A DNA stretch of 64,000 nt from Rhinopithecus roxellana (GCF_007565055.1 NC_044570.1:11109023-11173022); one strand, 5' to 3'; positions 23,601 to 34,800 are shown, counted from the stretch's first letter. Notes: generated by a model not told the origin, from the sequence alone. Program-made: numbers and translations.

Positions 23601-24486
23601 AGGTCGTACCATTCAGGACATAGGCATGGGCAAGGACTTCATGTCTAAAACACCAAAAGCCACGGCAGCAAAAGCCAAAATTGACAAATGGGATCTATTT
23701 AAACTAAAGAGCTTTTGCACAGCAAAAGAAACTACCATCAGAGTGAACAGGCAACCTACAGAATGGGAGAAAATTTTTGCAACCTACTCATCTGACAAAA
23801 GGCTAATATCCAGAATCTACAAAGAACTCAAACAAATATACGAGAAAAAAGCAAACAACCCCATCAAAAAGTGGGGAAAGGATATGAACAGACATTTCTC
23901 AAAAGAAGATATTCATACATCCAACAGACACATGAAAAAATGCTCATCATCACTCGCCATCAGAGAAATGCAAATCAAAACCACAATGAGATACCATCTC
24001 ACACCAGTTAGAATGGCAATCATTAAGAAGTCAGGAAACAACAGGTGTTGGAGAGGATGTGGAGAAATAGGAACACTTTTACATTGTTGGTGGGATTGTA
24101 AACTAGCTCAACCATTATGGAAAACAGTATGGCAATTCCTCAAGGATCTAGAACTAGATGTACCATATGACCCAGCCATCCCACTACTGGGTATATACCC
24201 AAAGGATTATAAATTATTCTACTACAAAGACACATGTACACGTATGTTTGTTGCGGCACTATTCACAATAGCAAAGACTTGGAATCAACCCAAATGTCCA
24301 TCTGTGACAGACTGGATTAAGAAAATGTGGCACATATACACCATGGAATACTATGCAGCCATAAAAAAGGATGAGTTTGCGTCCTTTGTAGGGACATGGA
24401 TGCAGCTGGAAACCATCATTCTTAGCAAACTATCACAAGAAGAGAAAACCAAACACCGCATGTTCTCACTCATAGGTGGGAACTGA
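20660..24486 (+). pseudogene. L1 copy 2 ORF2 (endonuclease/reverse transcriptase), nearly complete but broken
   Basis: ORF2p is the endonuclease/reverse transcriptase of L1. The first open part (20660-21928, 422 codons) holds the intact endonuclease domain: NVNGLN, QETHLTC, MGDFNTPLS and SDHSAIKLEL are present. A one-base loss near 21900 ('agaatatataaac') changes frame. In the new frame, stops occur at 22108-22110, 22276-22278 and 22483-22485, the last a CAA to TAA change. From 22495 to 24486 the frame is open for 663 codons. This covers most of the reverse transcriptase, with the catalytic FADD at 22756-22767, and the cysteine-rich C-terminus (CWRGCGEIGTLLHCWWDC) up to the natural stop. The start at 20660 (MAGSSSHMTILTLNVNGLN) matches the usual L1 ORF2 start, 64 bp after ORF1. 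Confidence 0.95.
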
Positions 24487-24541
24487 ACAATGAGATCACT
24501 TGGACTCGGGAAGGGGAACATCACGCACTCGGGCCTATCAT

Positions 24542-24570
24542 GGGGAGGGGGGAGGGGGGAGGAGGGAGGG
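24542..24570 (+). other. G-rich polypurine tract in the L1 copy 2 3' UTR
   Basis: Five runs of three to six G separated by A form a sequence able to fold as a G-quadruplex. This tract is a conserved feature of primate L1 3' UTRs; copy 1 has a shorter version at 17153-17173. Confidence 0.8.
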
Positions 24571-24601
24571 ATTGCATTGAGGAGTTATACATGATATAAA
24601 T

Positions 24602-24637
24602 GATGAATTGATGGGTGCTGACGAGTTGATGGGTGCA
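24602..24637 (+). repeat. 18-bp tandem duplication in the L1 3' UTR
   Basis: Two units of GAxGARTTGATGGGTGCx type lie in tandem (24602-24619 and 24620-24637). The same duplication is present in copy 1 (17204-17239) and absent from the minus-strand L1 at 34802-40955, so it marks the younger subfamily. Confidence 0.9.
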
Positions 24638-24740
24638 GCACACCAACATGGCATAAGTATGCATATGTAACAAACCTGCACGTTATGCACATGTACCCTA
24701 GAACTTACAGTATTAAAAAAAAAAAAAAAAAAAAGAAAAA

Positions 24741-24755
24741 AAAAGACAACCTGAG
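24741..24755. repeat. Target-site duplication, right copy (L1 copy 2)
   Basis: AAAAGACAACCTGAG follows the poly(A) tail and is identical to 18480-18494. Confidence 0.92.
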
Positions 24756-25279
24756 AACGAGGTTCCTAATTCCTTATAAAGTTTGTTTCATTTTTTTGGA
24801 TGAAATTAATAATCATGAGATAAATAGTATGAAATTTAATTTCCAATGTTTTTTCCTACCTCCAGCCACACACCTCCACTGGGGGAACATCTGCACTGGT
24901 ATGGGTTTTAGTACAAAGAAATTGAAACTCATTTTGGAATATGGGAGAAATATATTGAAAATATACAAAATCCACCTGAGTGTGGTGACAAAGACTTGGT
25001 ATCCAGTGCATACAAAAATATTTCTAGAGGCTCCTGGAAGTCATTTGTCACCACACCAGTAGGCAATGATGAGACATGGGACATTGATTTAGTGCTAGTC
25101 CCTTGTACAAGAGGAAATGCCCTGACTAGGGAGGCTTAAGTCAAATGTCTGCTCCTTGGCCAGAGACCACATTTGTCCCACTGGGCTTTGTAAAATGAAG
25201 AAAGTGGACTCGGTCTACCTTAGCACTCAATTTCACACAATGAATGAGAGACAATTCCCCCAAAAGGAAATGTAGATGC
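24756..25279. other. Unassigned sequence right of L1 copy 2
   Basis: Unique-looking. No gene or named repeat is recognised. Confidence 0.5.
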
Positions 25280-25735
25280 TCCTATAGACTGAGTGTTTGT
25301 GTTCCTCCAGTATGCTAATGTTGAAACCCTAATCCCCAGTGTGATGAGATAAGGAGGTGGGGGACATTTGAAGGTGTTTAGAACATGAGGGTGTAGCCTG
25401 AAATTCTTAAAAGTACACTAATCCCATCACAGCAATCCCATCACAGTTTTCTCTTTCAATTTCTGTCTTTCTCTTTCTGTCTTTCTCTTTTTCCCTTTCT
25501 CTTTCTCTTTCCCTCTTTCTTTCTCTCTCTCCTACTTGACAATGTGAGAATACAGTGAGAAAGAAGAGGCTGTTTACAAACTCTACAGAAGTCCCTCTGC
25601 AGAACCTGACCATCATGGCACCCTGATCTCAGACATCTCAGCCTCCAGAACTCTAAGAATTACATGTGTTTTAAAAATTCACCCAGTGTATGATATTCTG
25701 TCACAGCAGCCCTCACAGATGAAGAAAGATGCAAT
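25280..25735 (+). mobile_element. MLT1-family LTR
   Basis: Plus-strand MLT1 signature: 'atgttgaaaccctaatcccc' near the start, 'aatcccatcacag', 'ccctgatctcagacatctca', 'cctccagaactctaagaatt' and an end with 'gtcacagcagccc'. It contains a CT-rich expansion in the middle. Confidence 0.75.
25452..25532 (+). repeat. CT-rich (TTTCTC)n tract
   Basis: About 80 bp of pyrimidine-only imperfect repeats. Minus-strand translation gives a spurious RERERE peptide. Confidence 0.9.
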
Positions 25736-27348
25736 GATGGCACATGTAGTGGATCTTTTGGATCTTAATGCCAAAATTCAACATTAAGCATTAAGATCCA
25801 TCAGTTAATCAAACATTCAGACCAATTGGTTTAGATACTTTCCTAGGCAGGACATCTGCTTCAATAAGGAACAACTTTTCTGACACAAGACTGCATGCAC
25901 ATGTGTAAATAATTCTATGATGTGTATGCCACACACATTTTCCTATGTAAAGCAAACAACATAAAGGGGCTTGTTTTATGATTTTTGGTAGGAGACTGTG
26001 ATGTTCTTCTGTATACCAGTTATGTAGTCCCAATGAATGTCCAGCAGTTCTCATTGTGTAGTCCTAGAGAGCACTTACAAGATTTGAAAAGTGGAATACA
26101 CTTTGCAGATATGTTAAATTAGTTATTTTACACACACTGCTGAAAATCTAAGTGAATTTCATCTAATCTATTACATGCAACGAACCATATTACACATGAC
26201 ATCTCTCCTGTGTGACAAATCCATTTACAAATTGTTACTCACATAGTATTATGGTAATCTGTCTACCAAGTGACTGGAACCCAGGCACTATATTTTCCTT
26301 TACCCATTCTAATTCATCATTTCAAAGCATCACAATACAGGTAAATACTTCTTTTGCAACAGGAGATAAATAGGATATCAATTTTCAGGTCACAACATTT
26401 TCCCCAAACATTGTGGAATTAACAACAGAGGAACTAACCCACTCTTCCAAAGCCCAGCAGCTCTCAGGGATGTGATAGTACTTACAGGGGATTACAAAAC
26501 TGGACACATTTATGTTTGTGCATTGAATGTTTACATTTTGTATTGTCTAGAGAGATTGATTCAGTGGTTGCGTGTCAAAGATATACTCCAAATGAAGCAG
26601 GATTTTAAAAAATTCTCTCCTTTTTCAAATACATTACACCTATTTTGAGATTACAATATGTTTTTGGTAACCCATCTTATTCTATCACTTTAGTACAAGT
26701 GATATTTTGGCACTGATTATGGATATGATAAAACTATTATCTACATCAATATTTTTATATTTAACACCATCTCTTTTCTCAAGTCTGCATGCTCTGCAAT
26801 TTCATTTGTAGATCCACATTTTTAATTATGTTTTAGTATATTATAGGCAATTTCATAGACAAGGTTCTTTCAGCTCCATACAAATCTTGGAAGATTATGA
26901 AATTCTCCCAGAGGCTGTATCTTCTGCAAATTGATAAGATACTGATATTTCAGGTATGAATTTTAAAACCTTCTATGCTAAAAGGGTGTCTCAGCTGGAA
27001 GTTTAAACTCTCAGCATTGGGCAATTAAACTATTAGAGTGATTTACACATTAGTGTTTTCCTGAAAATACAAATGATTTTTCTGCAGAGTAGGCAGAGAG
27101 GGAGAAAGATTTTATTTTATATGTTAAAATGTATCTTTCTTCTTTTCTATGTCATCTCTGTGGTAAGTGGGAAAGGAAGAGAGAAAGTTGGACTTCTGCC
27201 TGGTAGTTTCTTTGTGGGTCAAGTAAAAACACTCAACACAATCTCTACTGGAAGTAAATACTTCTCCGTATCACACATTGTTATGAACACAAAGTGAACT
27301 TTCCTGTACATTTTTGGAACAGTGTGTACTATAAAAGTGTCTTTTGGT
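25736..27348. other. Unassigned AT-rich sequence of ~1.6 kb
   Basis: No gene, RNA gene or named repeat recognised. A short imperfect inverted pair around 'ggatcttaatgcc' and 'ggatcttaatgct' (25752-25802) is visible. Confidence 0.45.
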
Positions 27349-27466
27349 TGGTAGAGATGGGGTCTTGCTGTGTTGTTTAGGCTGGCCTTAAACTCTTTGG
27401 TTCAAAGAATCTTCCTGCACCAGTCTCCCAGAGTGCTAGGAGTACAGATGTGAGCTACCACAAGAA
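27349..27466 (-). mobile_element. Alu right-arm fragment (old)
   Basis: Reverse complement of an Alu arm: 'gtagagatggggtcttgctg', 'aggctggccttaaactc', 'agagtgctaggagtaca' and 'gtgagctaccac'. It is diverged, without poly(A). Confidence 0.7.
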
Positions 27467-29099
27467 CACTTTTTAGTGTACTTCGTGAAAGGAATTCTTG
27501 TGAGTATTTTTAGCAACAATCCTTCCCTGCAAGAACATAGCACAAGGGAAGATAATGTAAAGACATAGAAAAGTGGACTATACTATACAGTCTTACCCTG
27601 GGAAGTGTTTGGAAATTGTTTCACTTGGCAAAATTTGTCCAGACAAAATTTTGTTATGAGCCAGAGCTGTTGAACAATGGAATGCCCAGTTCTAGCAATT
27701 GAAAACTGTGGGAGATTTTCACATCTCACTCTACTTTCTTTGTACATTTATTTCACTGGGAAATTTTAAATAATGGATTTGGAAAGAGAACTAACATATG
27801 GGGTGTCTTTGAAACTACCACTGTCTTGAGGATTCCTAAGCTGTCTCATAGGATGTTGAATTATTTACTTTAAAGCCTGAGGTAATCAATTTGAACTGTG
27901 AAGGTACAACTGATAAATAATAAAAAATGTCCTCAAATCCCATGGAGAATGTTCTTTAGTAACCAAGTACCCTGATAAAACTAGAGGCACTATAGCATAT
28001 ACTATTTCCAAGTATATTCTGAGGCAAAAAATAATCAACCTGCAAATACCTTCGTTGAGAAATGACTGATCATGCCCAAACACATCAATAACACAAGCAA
28101 CAGTTACAGGTAATAGAAATGGGATGCGAATCAGAGCACTTTAATGCTAAAATAAATGTGCTATAATAACATATCAATAAAGGAGTGTGATATAATGAAA
28201 TAAGAGAAAATTTTCTCACAATTTATAACAATTGTCTTCTACTCTAAAATAAGTTGGATTTGTGTTAGAAAAATATCACAGAGATAAAGGATATTCACAG
28301 AAGAAACTGAAAAATATTCAGTGATAAAATAACATTGGTAAAGAGCATACCATGAGGGAGGATTGGGCTCAGAGATTGTAGTAGGCCAGGAATTTATTGA
28401 AGGGAGGTGATCCCCAACGTGATAATACAAATACAAAAATTAAAGTCAAGAGTTAGTGGACATGGAGCAAGGACATGGGAGAAGTGGGTGCTCCCAGTTT
28501 TTGAGAGGGCTGAATTTAAGGAACTCTTGACATATTAACAAGCAAAGCAGGGCTATGGCAAAGGTGGCCTTGTCATGCTACCATGGTGAGATGCTGATAG
28601 GCTAAGAGCTACATCTAAACTGCTCTAGACAGCCTCACCCACGGCAAGTGGTCATCATGGCATCATATATGCAAATCTCTCTTTTCCCTATCCTCCCTGT
28701 TAGTTTCCATTCACTATCTGAGCTTCTTGGACTCTGCCATGTTGTAGAGACCTTGTTCATATCTGCAGATTGACTCCATATCATTTAAAGAATTGGTATT
28801 CGTAATGTTTGGGACTTTTTTTTTTTTTTGCAATTTTTTCCTGCCCATTCTTGTTCCAAACATTTCTCAGATAAGTACCTTGACCTTTAAGTACCCAATT
28901 TCTTTATTTGAGATCTTTACATATTTTAAAACTGCCCCAGAGATAGGATACAAGGTAACTTGTGACAGCTGTTCAAGAGTATCATGGTCATAAAATGGTA
29001 GGAAAAAATGGGAAACTGTCACTGATTGTAGGAGAGTATGGAGTTATGACAATTAAATACAATGAGCAATCCTGGATTGAGTCATAGTCCATAAGAGAA
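27467..29099. other. Unassigned sequence of ~1.6 kb
   Basis: I recognise no gene. The interval 28380-28760 has a composition reminiscent of an LTR but I cannot assign a family. Confidence 0.4.
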
Positions 29100-29452
29100 C
29101 ATGATGTGTGTTTGGCTCTGTGTCCCCACCCCAATCTCATCTTGAATTGCAATCCCCATGTATTGAGGCAGGGACTTGGTGGGTGGTGATTAGATCATGG
29201 CGGTAATTGTACAATGTTGCTCTAGTGATAGTAAGGGCGTTCTCACAAAATCTGATGCCTTTAAAAATGTCAATTATTTCTTGCTAGCCTCCTGCTGCCA
29301 TGTAAGATGTGCCTTCCTTCCCCTTCTGGCATGATTGTACATTTCCTGAGGCCTCACCAGCCATGAGAAATTATAGGTCAATTAAACCTCTTTTCTTTAT
29401 AAACTACCAGTCTCTGGTGGTATCTTCAGAGCAGTGTGAAAAAGGACAAATA
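29100..29452 (+). mobile_element. MST-type MaLR LTR
   Basis: Landmarks in order: 'tttggctctgtgtccccacc', 'aatctcatcttgaattgc', 'gatgtgccttccttcccctt', 'ggtcaattaaacctcttttc' and 'agcagtgtgaaaaaggacaa'. Worn 5' tip. Confidence 0.85.
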
Positions 29453-29679
29453 CAGAACACAAGGAAAAAAATTGTCAGAATTATGCTTAGATCTGCAGTC
29501 CAGTTAACAGCATTCTATCAGTGATAATTTCCTGGTTTTATAATTCTACTGTGATGACAAAAGATGTTAACTTTAGAAAAAGCATTCTGAGAGGTGGACA
29601 GAACTCTTTGCACTATTTTGGAAACTTTTTGGAAAATCTACAGTTATCTTCAATTGAAGTATTAAAACATAAATTATGG
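29453..29679. other. Unassigned short interval
   Basis: No feature recognised. Confidence 0.5.
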
Positions 29680-29969
29680 TTTTTTTTTTTTTTTTTTTTT
29701 TTGAGACAGACTTTTGCTCTTCATGTCCAGGCTGGATTACAGTTGTGCGATGTCAGCTCACTGCAACCTCTGCCTCCTGGGTTCAAGTGATTCTCTGCCT
29801 CAGCCCCCTGAGTAGCTAGGATTACAGTAACGTGCCATCACTCTGGCCAATTTTGTATTTTTAGTAGAGACAGGGTTTTGCCTTGTCTTCAACTCCTGAC
29901 CTCAGTCGATTGGACCACCTTGGCCTACCAAAATGCTGGGAACACAGGTGTGAACTACCACATTAGGCC
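29680..29969 (-). mobile_element. Alu SINE (AluS-like)
   Basis: A poly(T) of about 22 nt is followed by a dimeric Alu in reverse complement, ending 'gtgtgaactaccac' and 'ttaggcc'. Moderately diverged. Confidence 0.9.
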
Positions 29970-30136
29970 AAATCTCTGGCGTCTTAAAAGTGGAGCATGA
30001 ATTGTTTTTCCTTTGTTTGTCTCAGAATTATTTTTAAAAAGTTATAGAGACATTTACCTATATTCCTTATATGCTACACAGATTAATGGGTTTGGTTTCA
30101 GACTATTTTTTATTACAAAGAAGAGTTTCATTCTTT

Positions 30137-31040
30137 TTTTGATGGAGATATAATTCACATAATAAAAATTAACCATTTTAAAGTGTACAATTCTGTGACT
30201 TTTAATGTGTTCACAATGTAATGTGACCATCACCTTTATCTGTTTCCTGAATATTTTCATCACCTGAAAAAGAAGCCCCAGGCCCAGCTGGGTGGCTCAG
30301 GTCTGTGAGTTAGCACTTTGGGAGGCTGAGGTGGGTGGATCACCTGAGGTTAAGAGTTGGAGAGCAACCTTGCCTACACAGCAAAACTCTGTCTCTACTG
30401 AATATACAAACAAACAAACAAAAAAAAAAAGATAAAGAAAAAAATTAGCCAGGTGTTGTGGCATGTGCCAGTAATCCCAGCTACATAGGAGGCTGAGGTA
30501 TGAGAATTGCTTGAACCTGGGAAGTGGAGGCTGCAGTGAGCTGAGATCATGCCGCAGAATTCCAGCCTGAACAACAGAGTGAGACTGTGACTCAAAAAAA
30601 AAAGAAAAAAAAAAAAAAAGGCACCCCATATCCCTGCAATAGTCACTCCTCACCTCCCACCCCATCCTCTACTCCTAGCTCCTAATAACCACCAGCTGAC
30701 TTTTTGTCTCTATGGGTTTCCCATGAAAACCTGGCTATTTCATAGAAATGAAATCACACAATGTGTGGCTTTCTGTGTCTGACTTCTTTCACTGAGCATG
30801 TTGTTTTCAGGGCTCGTTCCCATTGCTGCATGCATCGGTACTACACTCTGCTTTAAGGTCTGAAAATTATTCTATTTTTATGCATAGACCACCATTTGTT
30901 TATCTGTTCATCTGTTGATAGAGATTTGGGTTGTTTTCAACTTTTCATCATTGTGAATAATGTTGCTAATCCCGGTTTCAGTTCCTGAAACCCTGCTTTC
31001 ATAGGGTTAGAGTTTCTGGGTAACATATGATAACTTTTTG
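30137..31040 (-). mobile_element. Old L1 (L1MB/L1MC-type) 3' end, split by an Alu
   Basis: 30137-30280 has 'gagatataattcacataat', 'ttttaaagtgtacaattctg' and 'accatcacctttatctg'; 30620-31040 continues with 'ccaccagctgactttttgtc', 'tctatgggtttcccatgaaa' and 'gtttatctgttcatctgttg'. This is the 3' UTR and ORF2 tail of a mammalian-wide L1 on the minus strand, interrupted by the Alu at 30281. Confidence 0.8.
30281..30619 (+). mobile_element. Alu SINE (AluS-like) inside the old L1
   Basis: A dimeric Alu on the plus strand with an enlarged A-rich middle linker containing (CAAA)n, and an A tail at 30594-30619. The L1 sequence around it shows a short imperfect duplication (agaagcccc / aggcacccc). Confidence 0.9.
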
Positions 31041-31070
31041 GGTCTCATTGTTTCCATGCTTCAATTTCAT

Positions 31071-31235
31071 TTTTTTTTTTTTTTTTTGACAGAAATTCTG
31101 CTGGCTTACTTACTTTTCAGTTGACTAGAGTTGTCAACCATTTTGTAATGTTATAATTTTTTTTCTAAAATATTAAAGTTACAAAATATAATCCTCCAGG
31201 GGTAGAAAGGATTTTCTAATTTTACAGCTACCATC
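31071..31235. other. Poly(T) tract and unassigned sequence
   Basis: A run of about 17 T precedes about 150 bp I cannot assign. A short minus-strand retroinsertion would look like this, but I found no target-site duplication. Confidence 0.4.
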
Positions 31236-31602
31236 TGATATGGTTAGGCTTTGTGTCCTCACTTTTGAATTATAATCTCTACAATCACCAGAATTGTCTT
31301 GTGTCAAAAGAGAGACTAGATGGAAGTGATTAGATCATGGGGGTGGTTTCCCTCATGCTGTCGGTATGATACTGAGTTCTCACATCTGATGGTTTTATGA
31401 GTCTTTGGTAGTTCCTCTTGCATTCATTCTTCTTTCTGCCATCTTGAGAAGAAGATGACTGCTTCATCTTCTGCCATAATTGTAAGTTTCCTGAGGCCTC
31501 CCCACTCATGCTGAACTGTTGAGTAAATTAAACATCTTTCCTTTATAAATTACACAACCTTGAGTATGTCTTTATCAGCAGACTGAAAATAGGCTAATAC
31601 AC
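31236..31602 (+). mobile_element. MST-type MaLR LTR
   Basis: It starts TGATATGGTTAGGCTTTGTG, includes 'agtgattagatcatggggg' and 'gagtaaattaaacatctttc', and ends 'aataggctaatacac'. It is close to the full MaLR LTR length. Confidence 0.9.
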
Positions 31603-32055
31603 CATCCTTACATACAATTGACAGTCATAACATGATCATATATCAGAGGTGTTTTAATCCACCCTTTATATTGACAACCACATACATTTCTAGCAACAAT
31701 TTTTTTTTTTTTAAAACATTAAACAAAATAAACCAGGCCTGTTTGGCTTATATCAGTATGAGCTCCATAGTAACCTGCTATGTTGTTATCCTAACTGAAG
31801 AACATCTTTTCTGTCTTCCGTCTTGATACTTGTCTACATGGCTTCCACTCATCTCACTGTATTCATTTGCTCTATGAGAAATCTCTCTTTTTATGTTCTC
31901 CCATTTCTTCCCTTAGGGACAGTTTTTTTTTTACCTTCCCTTCTTCTGTCTTGAATTCATTTAGGTAGATATTATCATTCAACTCAAGTCCCTTGGAAGT
32001 GGTATGTTCTCGTCTGAGAACTCCTTCTGATTAAGTAATTTGTTTTTCATGTTCT
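31603..32055. other. Unassigned sequence
   Basis: No gene or named repeat recognised. Confidence 0.45.
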
Positions 32056-32371
32056 GTTTTGTTTTGTTTTGTTTTGTTTGGTTTGGTTTTGTTTTGCTAG
32101 GGGAGGTGACAGGGTCTCTGATTAGAAAGCAGTGGTGCGATCTTGGCCCACTGCAGCCTCCAACCTCTGAGCTCAAGTAACTTTACCACATGAGCCTCCC
32201 AAGTAGCTGAGACTGCAGGTGTGTACCACTGTACCCAGCTAATTGTTTTTATTTTTATTTCTGTAGACATGGAGTTGACTAGCTTTGTCTCAAACTCCTG
32301 GCCTCAACTGATCGTCCCTCCACAACTTACAAAAGCACTGGGATTACAGACATGAGCTGCCACCCTTGGCC
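32056..32371 (-). mobile_element. Old Alu (AluJ-like) with a GTTTT tail
   Basis: A (GTTTT)n tail (32056-32096) precedes a strongly diverged reverse-complement Alu: 'ggtgcgatcttggcccact', 'gcctcccaagtagctgagac', and the end 'gagctgccacccttggcc'. Confidence 0.8.
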
Positions 32372-33581
32372 TTTCCTAGGTTTATTTATATCTCTGTCAC
32401 TTACATATTTATCTATATTAAATATTCTTTTAAATATGTTTGCATATTATGTATAGATGCTTATATATAAATATATTAGTAATATAAATATATCACTCTA
32501 ATTTTCATGATTTGATATTTATGTAAATATGATTAGATTGGACACATTATTCTTTCATTTTCTTTTTCAAAAAATTTGATGTTATGCTGATAAATTTATT
32601 CAGGTTGGAATATCTACCTGTGATTTATTATTTATTGCTACTCTATTGTGTAAATCTATTAATAGACCCTATGAAAAAAACTGATTTTTTTTTTATATAA
32701 TCATAAGTGGGTCATTATTAATTTGCTCCTAAACAGTTTGATGGACACTCAATTAAAGGATACTTTTGTGAGGTTAAACTTCCCATAATACATAGATTGT
32801 GTATTTGAATTGTTGGGTTTTATTGTGAACTTCTTTTTTTACACTTAATTCTCTTTAACATGAGGTATGAGTGAATGTAAAGGTGTCTCTTAAATGGAAT
32901 GTCTACTATGGTTTTCAAAATTTCATTCCTACATTCTGATTTCCAAGTATACCCCTTTTGCTTACCTGAGCCATTTTCATTTAAAGGCATATACACAATA
33001 TGAAGGCCATGCCAGCAGCCATATCACACTATTATTCTACTAAATTTAAATGAAAAACATGAGTTCTTTGAGTGATTTCAATATTAAAATAAAAATTATT
33101 CTTAACAATAGATCCATTTTACACTGCTCGTATCGATCCTCAGTTATGCCTTTATTTTATTCCCTGCATCCAGTTAATCATTACCCACTGTATTTTTGGG
33201 TTTAAAAATAATAATAATCAACAGTGCAACCAAATTGACAACTAAATAGAAATACAGGGATTTCTCATTATAATGTGCTGAGGCAAAACAAAACAAAACA
33301 AAACAAAACAAAAAAACAACATTTAACGCTTATTTCTAATGTGCCCGTTATTCCGGGAATCGTGGCTGTGAATCTGTCTTTGATCTAATTAAAATTTGAT
33401 CTTTATATGCCAGTAAGAGGGTGATTTGCATTAGATAACTTTATATATTCTTTTTATTTCCCACACACCCTCTGGTATTCTTCAAAATATAATTCTAGGT
33501 ACAGTATTGCCTTTGAATATTTATAGCTGCTCAAGATATGCCTAATAGCTAATTATGACAGAAACTGTAAGGCATTAACAT
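32372..33581. other. AT-rich unassigned sequence of ~1.2 kb
   Basis: Mostly AT-rich and unassigned. It contains TA-rich low complexity at 32390-32520 and an (AAAAC)n microsatellite at 33284-33312. Confidence 0.5.
33284..33312 (+). repeat. (AAAAC)n microsatellite
   Basis: About six AAAAC units. Confidence 0.9.
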
Positions 33582-33665
33582 ATGGTTTCCAGCTACATTC
33601 ATGTCCCTGCAAAGGACATGAACTCATCCTTTTTTATGGCTGCATAATATTCCATGGTGTATATG
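33582..33665 (-). mobile_element. Isolated 84-bp internal L1 ORF2 fragment
   Basis: It matches the minus strand of the ORF2 3' region (tggtttccagct, 'atgaactcatccttttttat' and 'attccatggtgtatatgg', the same stretch as 35096-35173). No other L1 sequence or poly(A) adjoins it. Confidence 0.8.
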
Positions 33666-33943
33666 GAGACTTCTGCAAAAGCATGCAGGATATTCCTCCT
33701 GTAAGATAAGATGCAAACATTGTGAAAGTGACAATTAATCCTACTAGGATACTGAAGTGGGCAATAACCAAGAATTCATGTACAAAAGAACTACAGTCAT
33801 CTTAAGATACATAATTCTATAGGTCTATGGGAGATTTCTGCCCCACTCTAATCATGACTTGATAACTTCAAAGAAGAAATAATTTAGCACATCTGGAGTA
33901 GATCCTACCTCTTTGAGGAGCCATAAGAGTTTATCTGCATTGG
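33666..33943. other. Unassigned short interval
   Basis: No feature recognised. Confidence 0.5.
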
Positions 33944-34096
33944 AGGTTCTCAAAACGAGGTCAGCAGCATCAGCAGCTGGGAACTTGTTGGAAATACAGA
34001 TTCTAAGGCCCTACCCTTGACCTAAAGGAATCAGGACCTTGAGAAGTGGGGCCATTGAGGTTATTACAATAATGTTTAAATTTGGAGAACTCGGCT
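33944..34096 (+). mobile_element. MER5A (hAT-Charlie) DNA transposon
   Basis: 'ggttctcaaaacgaggtcag', 'cagcatcagcagctgggaac', 'ttgttggaaatacagattct' and 'aagtggggccattgagg' follow the MER5A consensus in order, with the right end worn. A non-autonomous fossil. Confidence 0.8.
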
Positions 34097-34800
34097 ATAG
34101 CTGACTTTTGCATCCATCCATGCTCCAAAGCACAATATGGTCTAAAAGAGTTTTATCTTACATTTCTAAGAAGGCAAGCTCCCATTATTAGGGTATAATG
34201 AATTTTCTGTTAACACTCAGCTTTTCCTATAGGACTTTGCTTAATATGTTAGGTTCCTCTGCACCACTCTCTAGGCACACCTGCTGGTCCCTGTTGAAAG
34301 AATCCTATGCATAATAGAATTGAAGCTGTGATTAGATATTTTCTCTAATGACATACTGGAAATAAAATTGCTAAGGAAACTGCCTTAAGGTTAAGAAACA
34401 AAGGATAAGTAATGAATAGCATCTGGTTGAGTTAAAGACATCTGGCTTATTTTTCTCATGAAGCTTTTTCTTTTAAAAGATGAAAGTATTAAAAAAATCA
34501 TCAGTGGTGTCTGGTTACAAGTTGATTTTCAGGTGTGAAGAAAGGCCATTCTGTCAGAAGGAAAAAGATACCCTGCTCATGAAACTCTTTCTAGCAGGAA
34601 CTGGTAGGAATATGGATGAAATTATATCTTGTTAAGATGCCTAAGCCTTATGGTAAGATAAAGCAATGCAATCTGGACATGGTGAAATATGAGAACTTTT
34701 GATATTCCAACAAAAGTTACTCTCTCTCTATATATATATATTTTTTTTTTGGGGGGGGGCAAGAAAATATATATATGTTTTTTTTCTGTACCAACAAATG
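34097..34800. other. Unassigned sequence ending in low complexity
   Basis: No gene is seen. 34725-34790 holds (TA)n, then a run of T, a run of nine G and a second (TA)n. Confidence 0.5.

Larger units (their letters stand above)
18553..24740 (+). mobile_element. Full-length L1, copy 2 (Old World monkey-type)
   Basis: A complete LINE-1 of about 6.19 kb beginning GGGGCGGAGCAAGATGGCC: 5' UTR to 19582, ORF1 19583-20596, ORF2 20660-24486, 3' UTR with a long polypurine G-rich tract, and an A tail (24714-24740). It has fewer lesions than copy 1 and keeps a 663-codon stretch of ORF2. The insertion has a perfect 15-bp target-site duplication. It shares the 18-bp 3' UTR tandem duplication with copy 1. 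It is still inactive because of at least two frameshifts and three stops in ORF2 and ORF1 damage. Confidence 0.96.

Noticed and set aside
27466..29099. Possible LTR around 28380-28760
   Set aside because: I could not identify LTR ends, a polyadenylation signal in context, or a family match.
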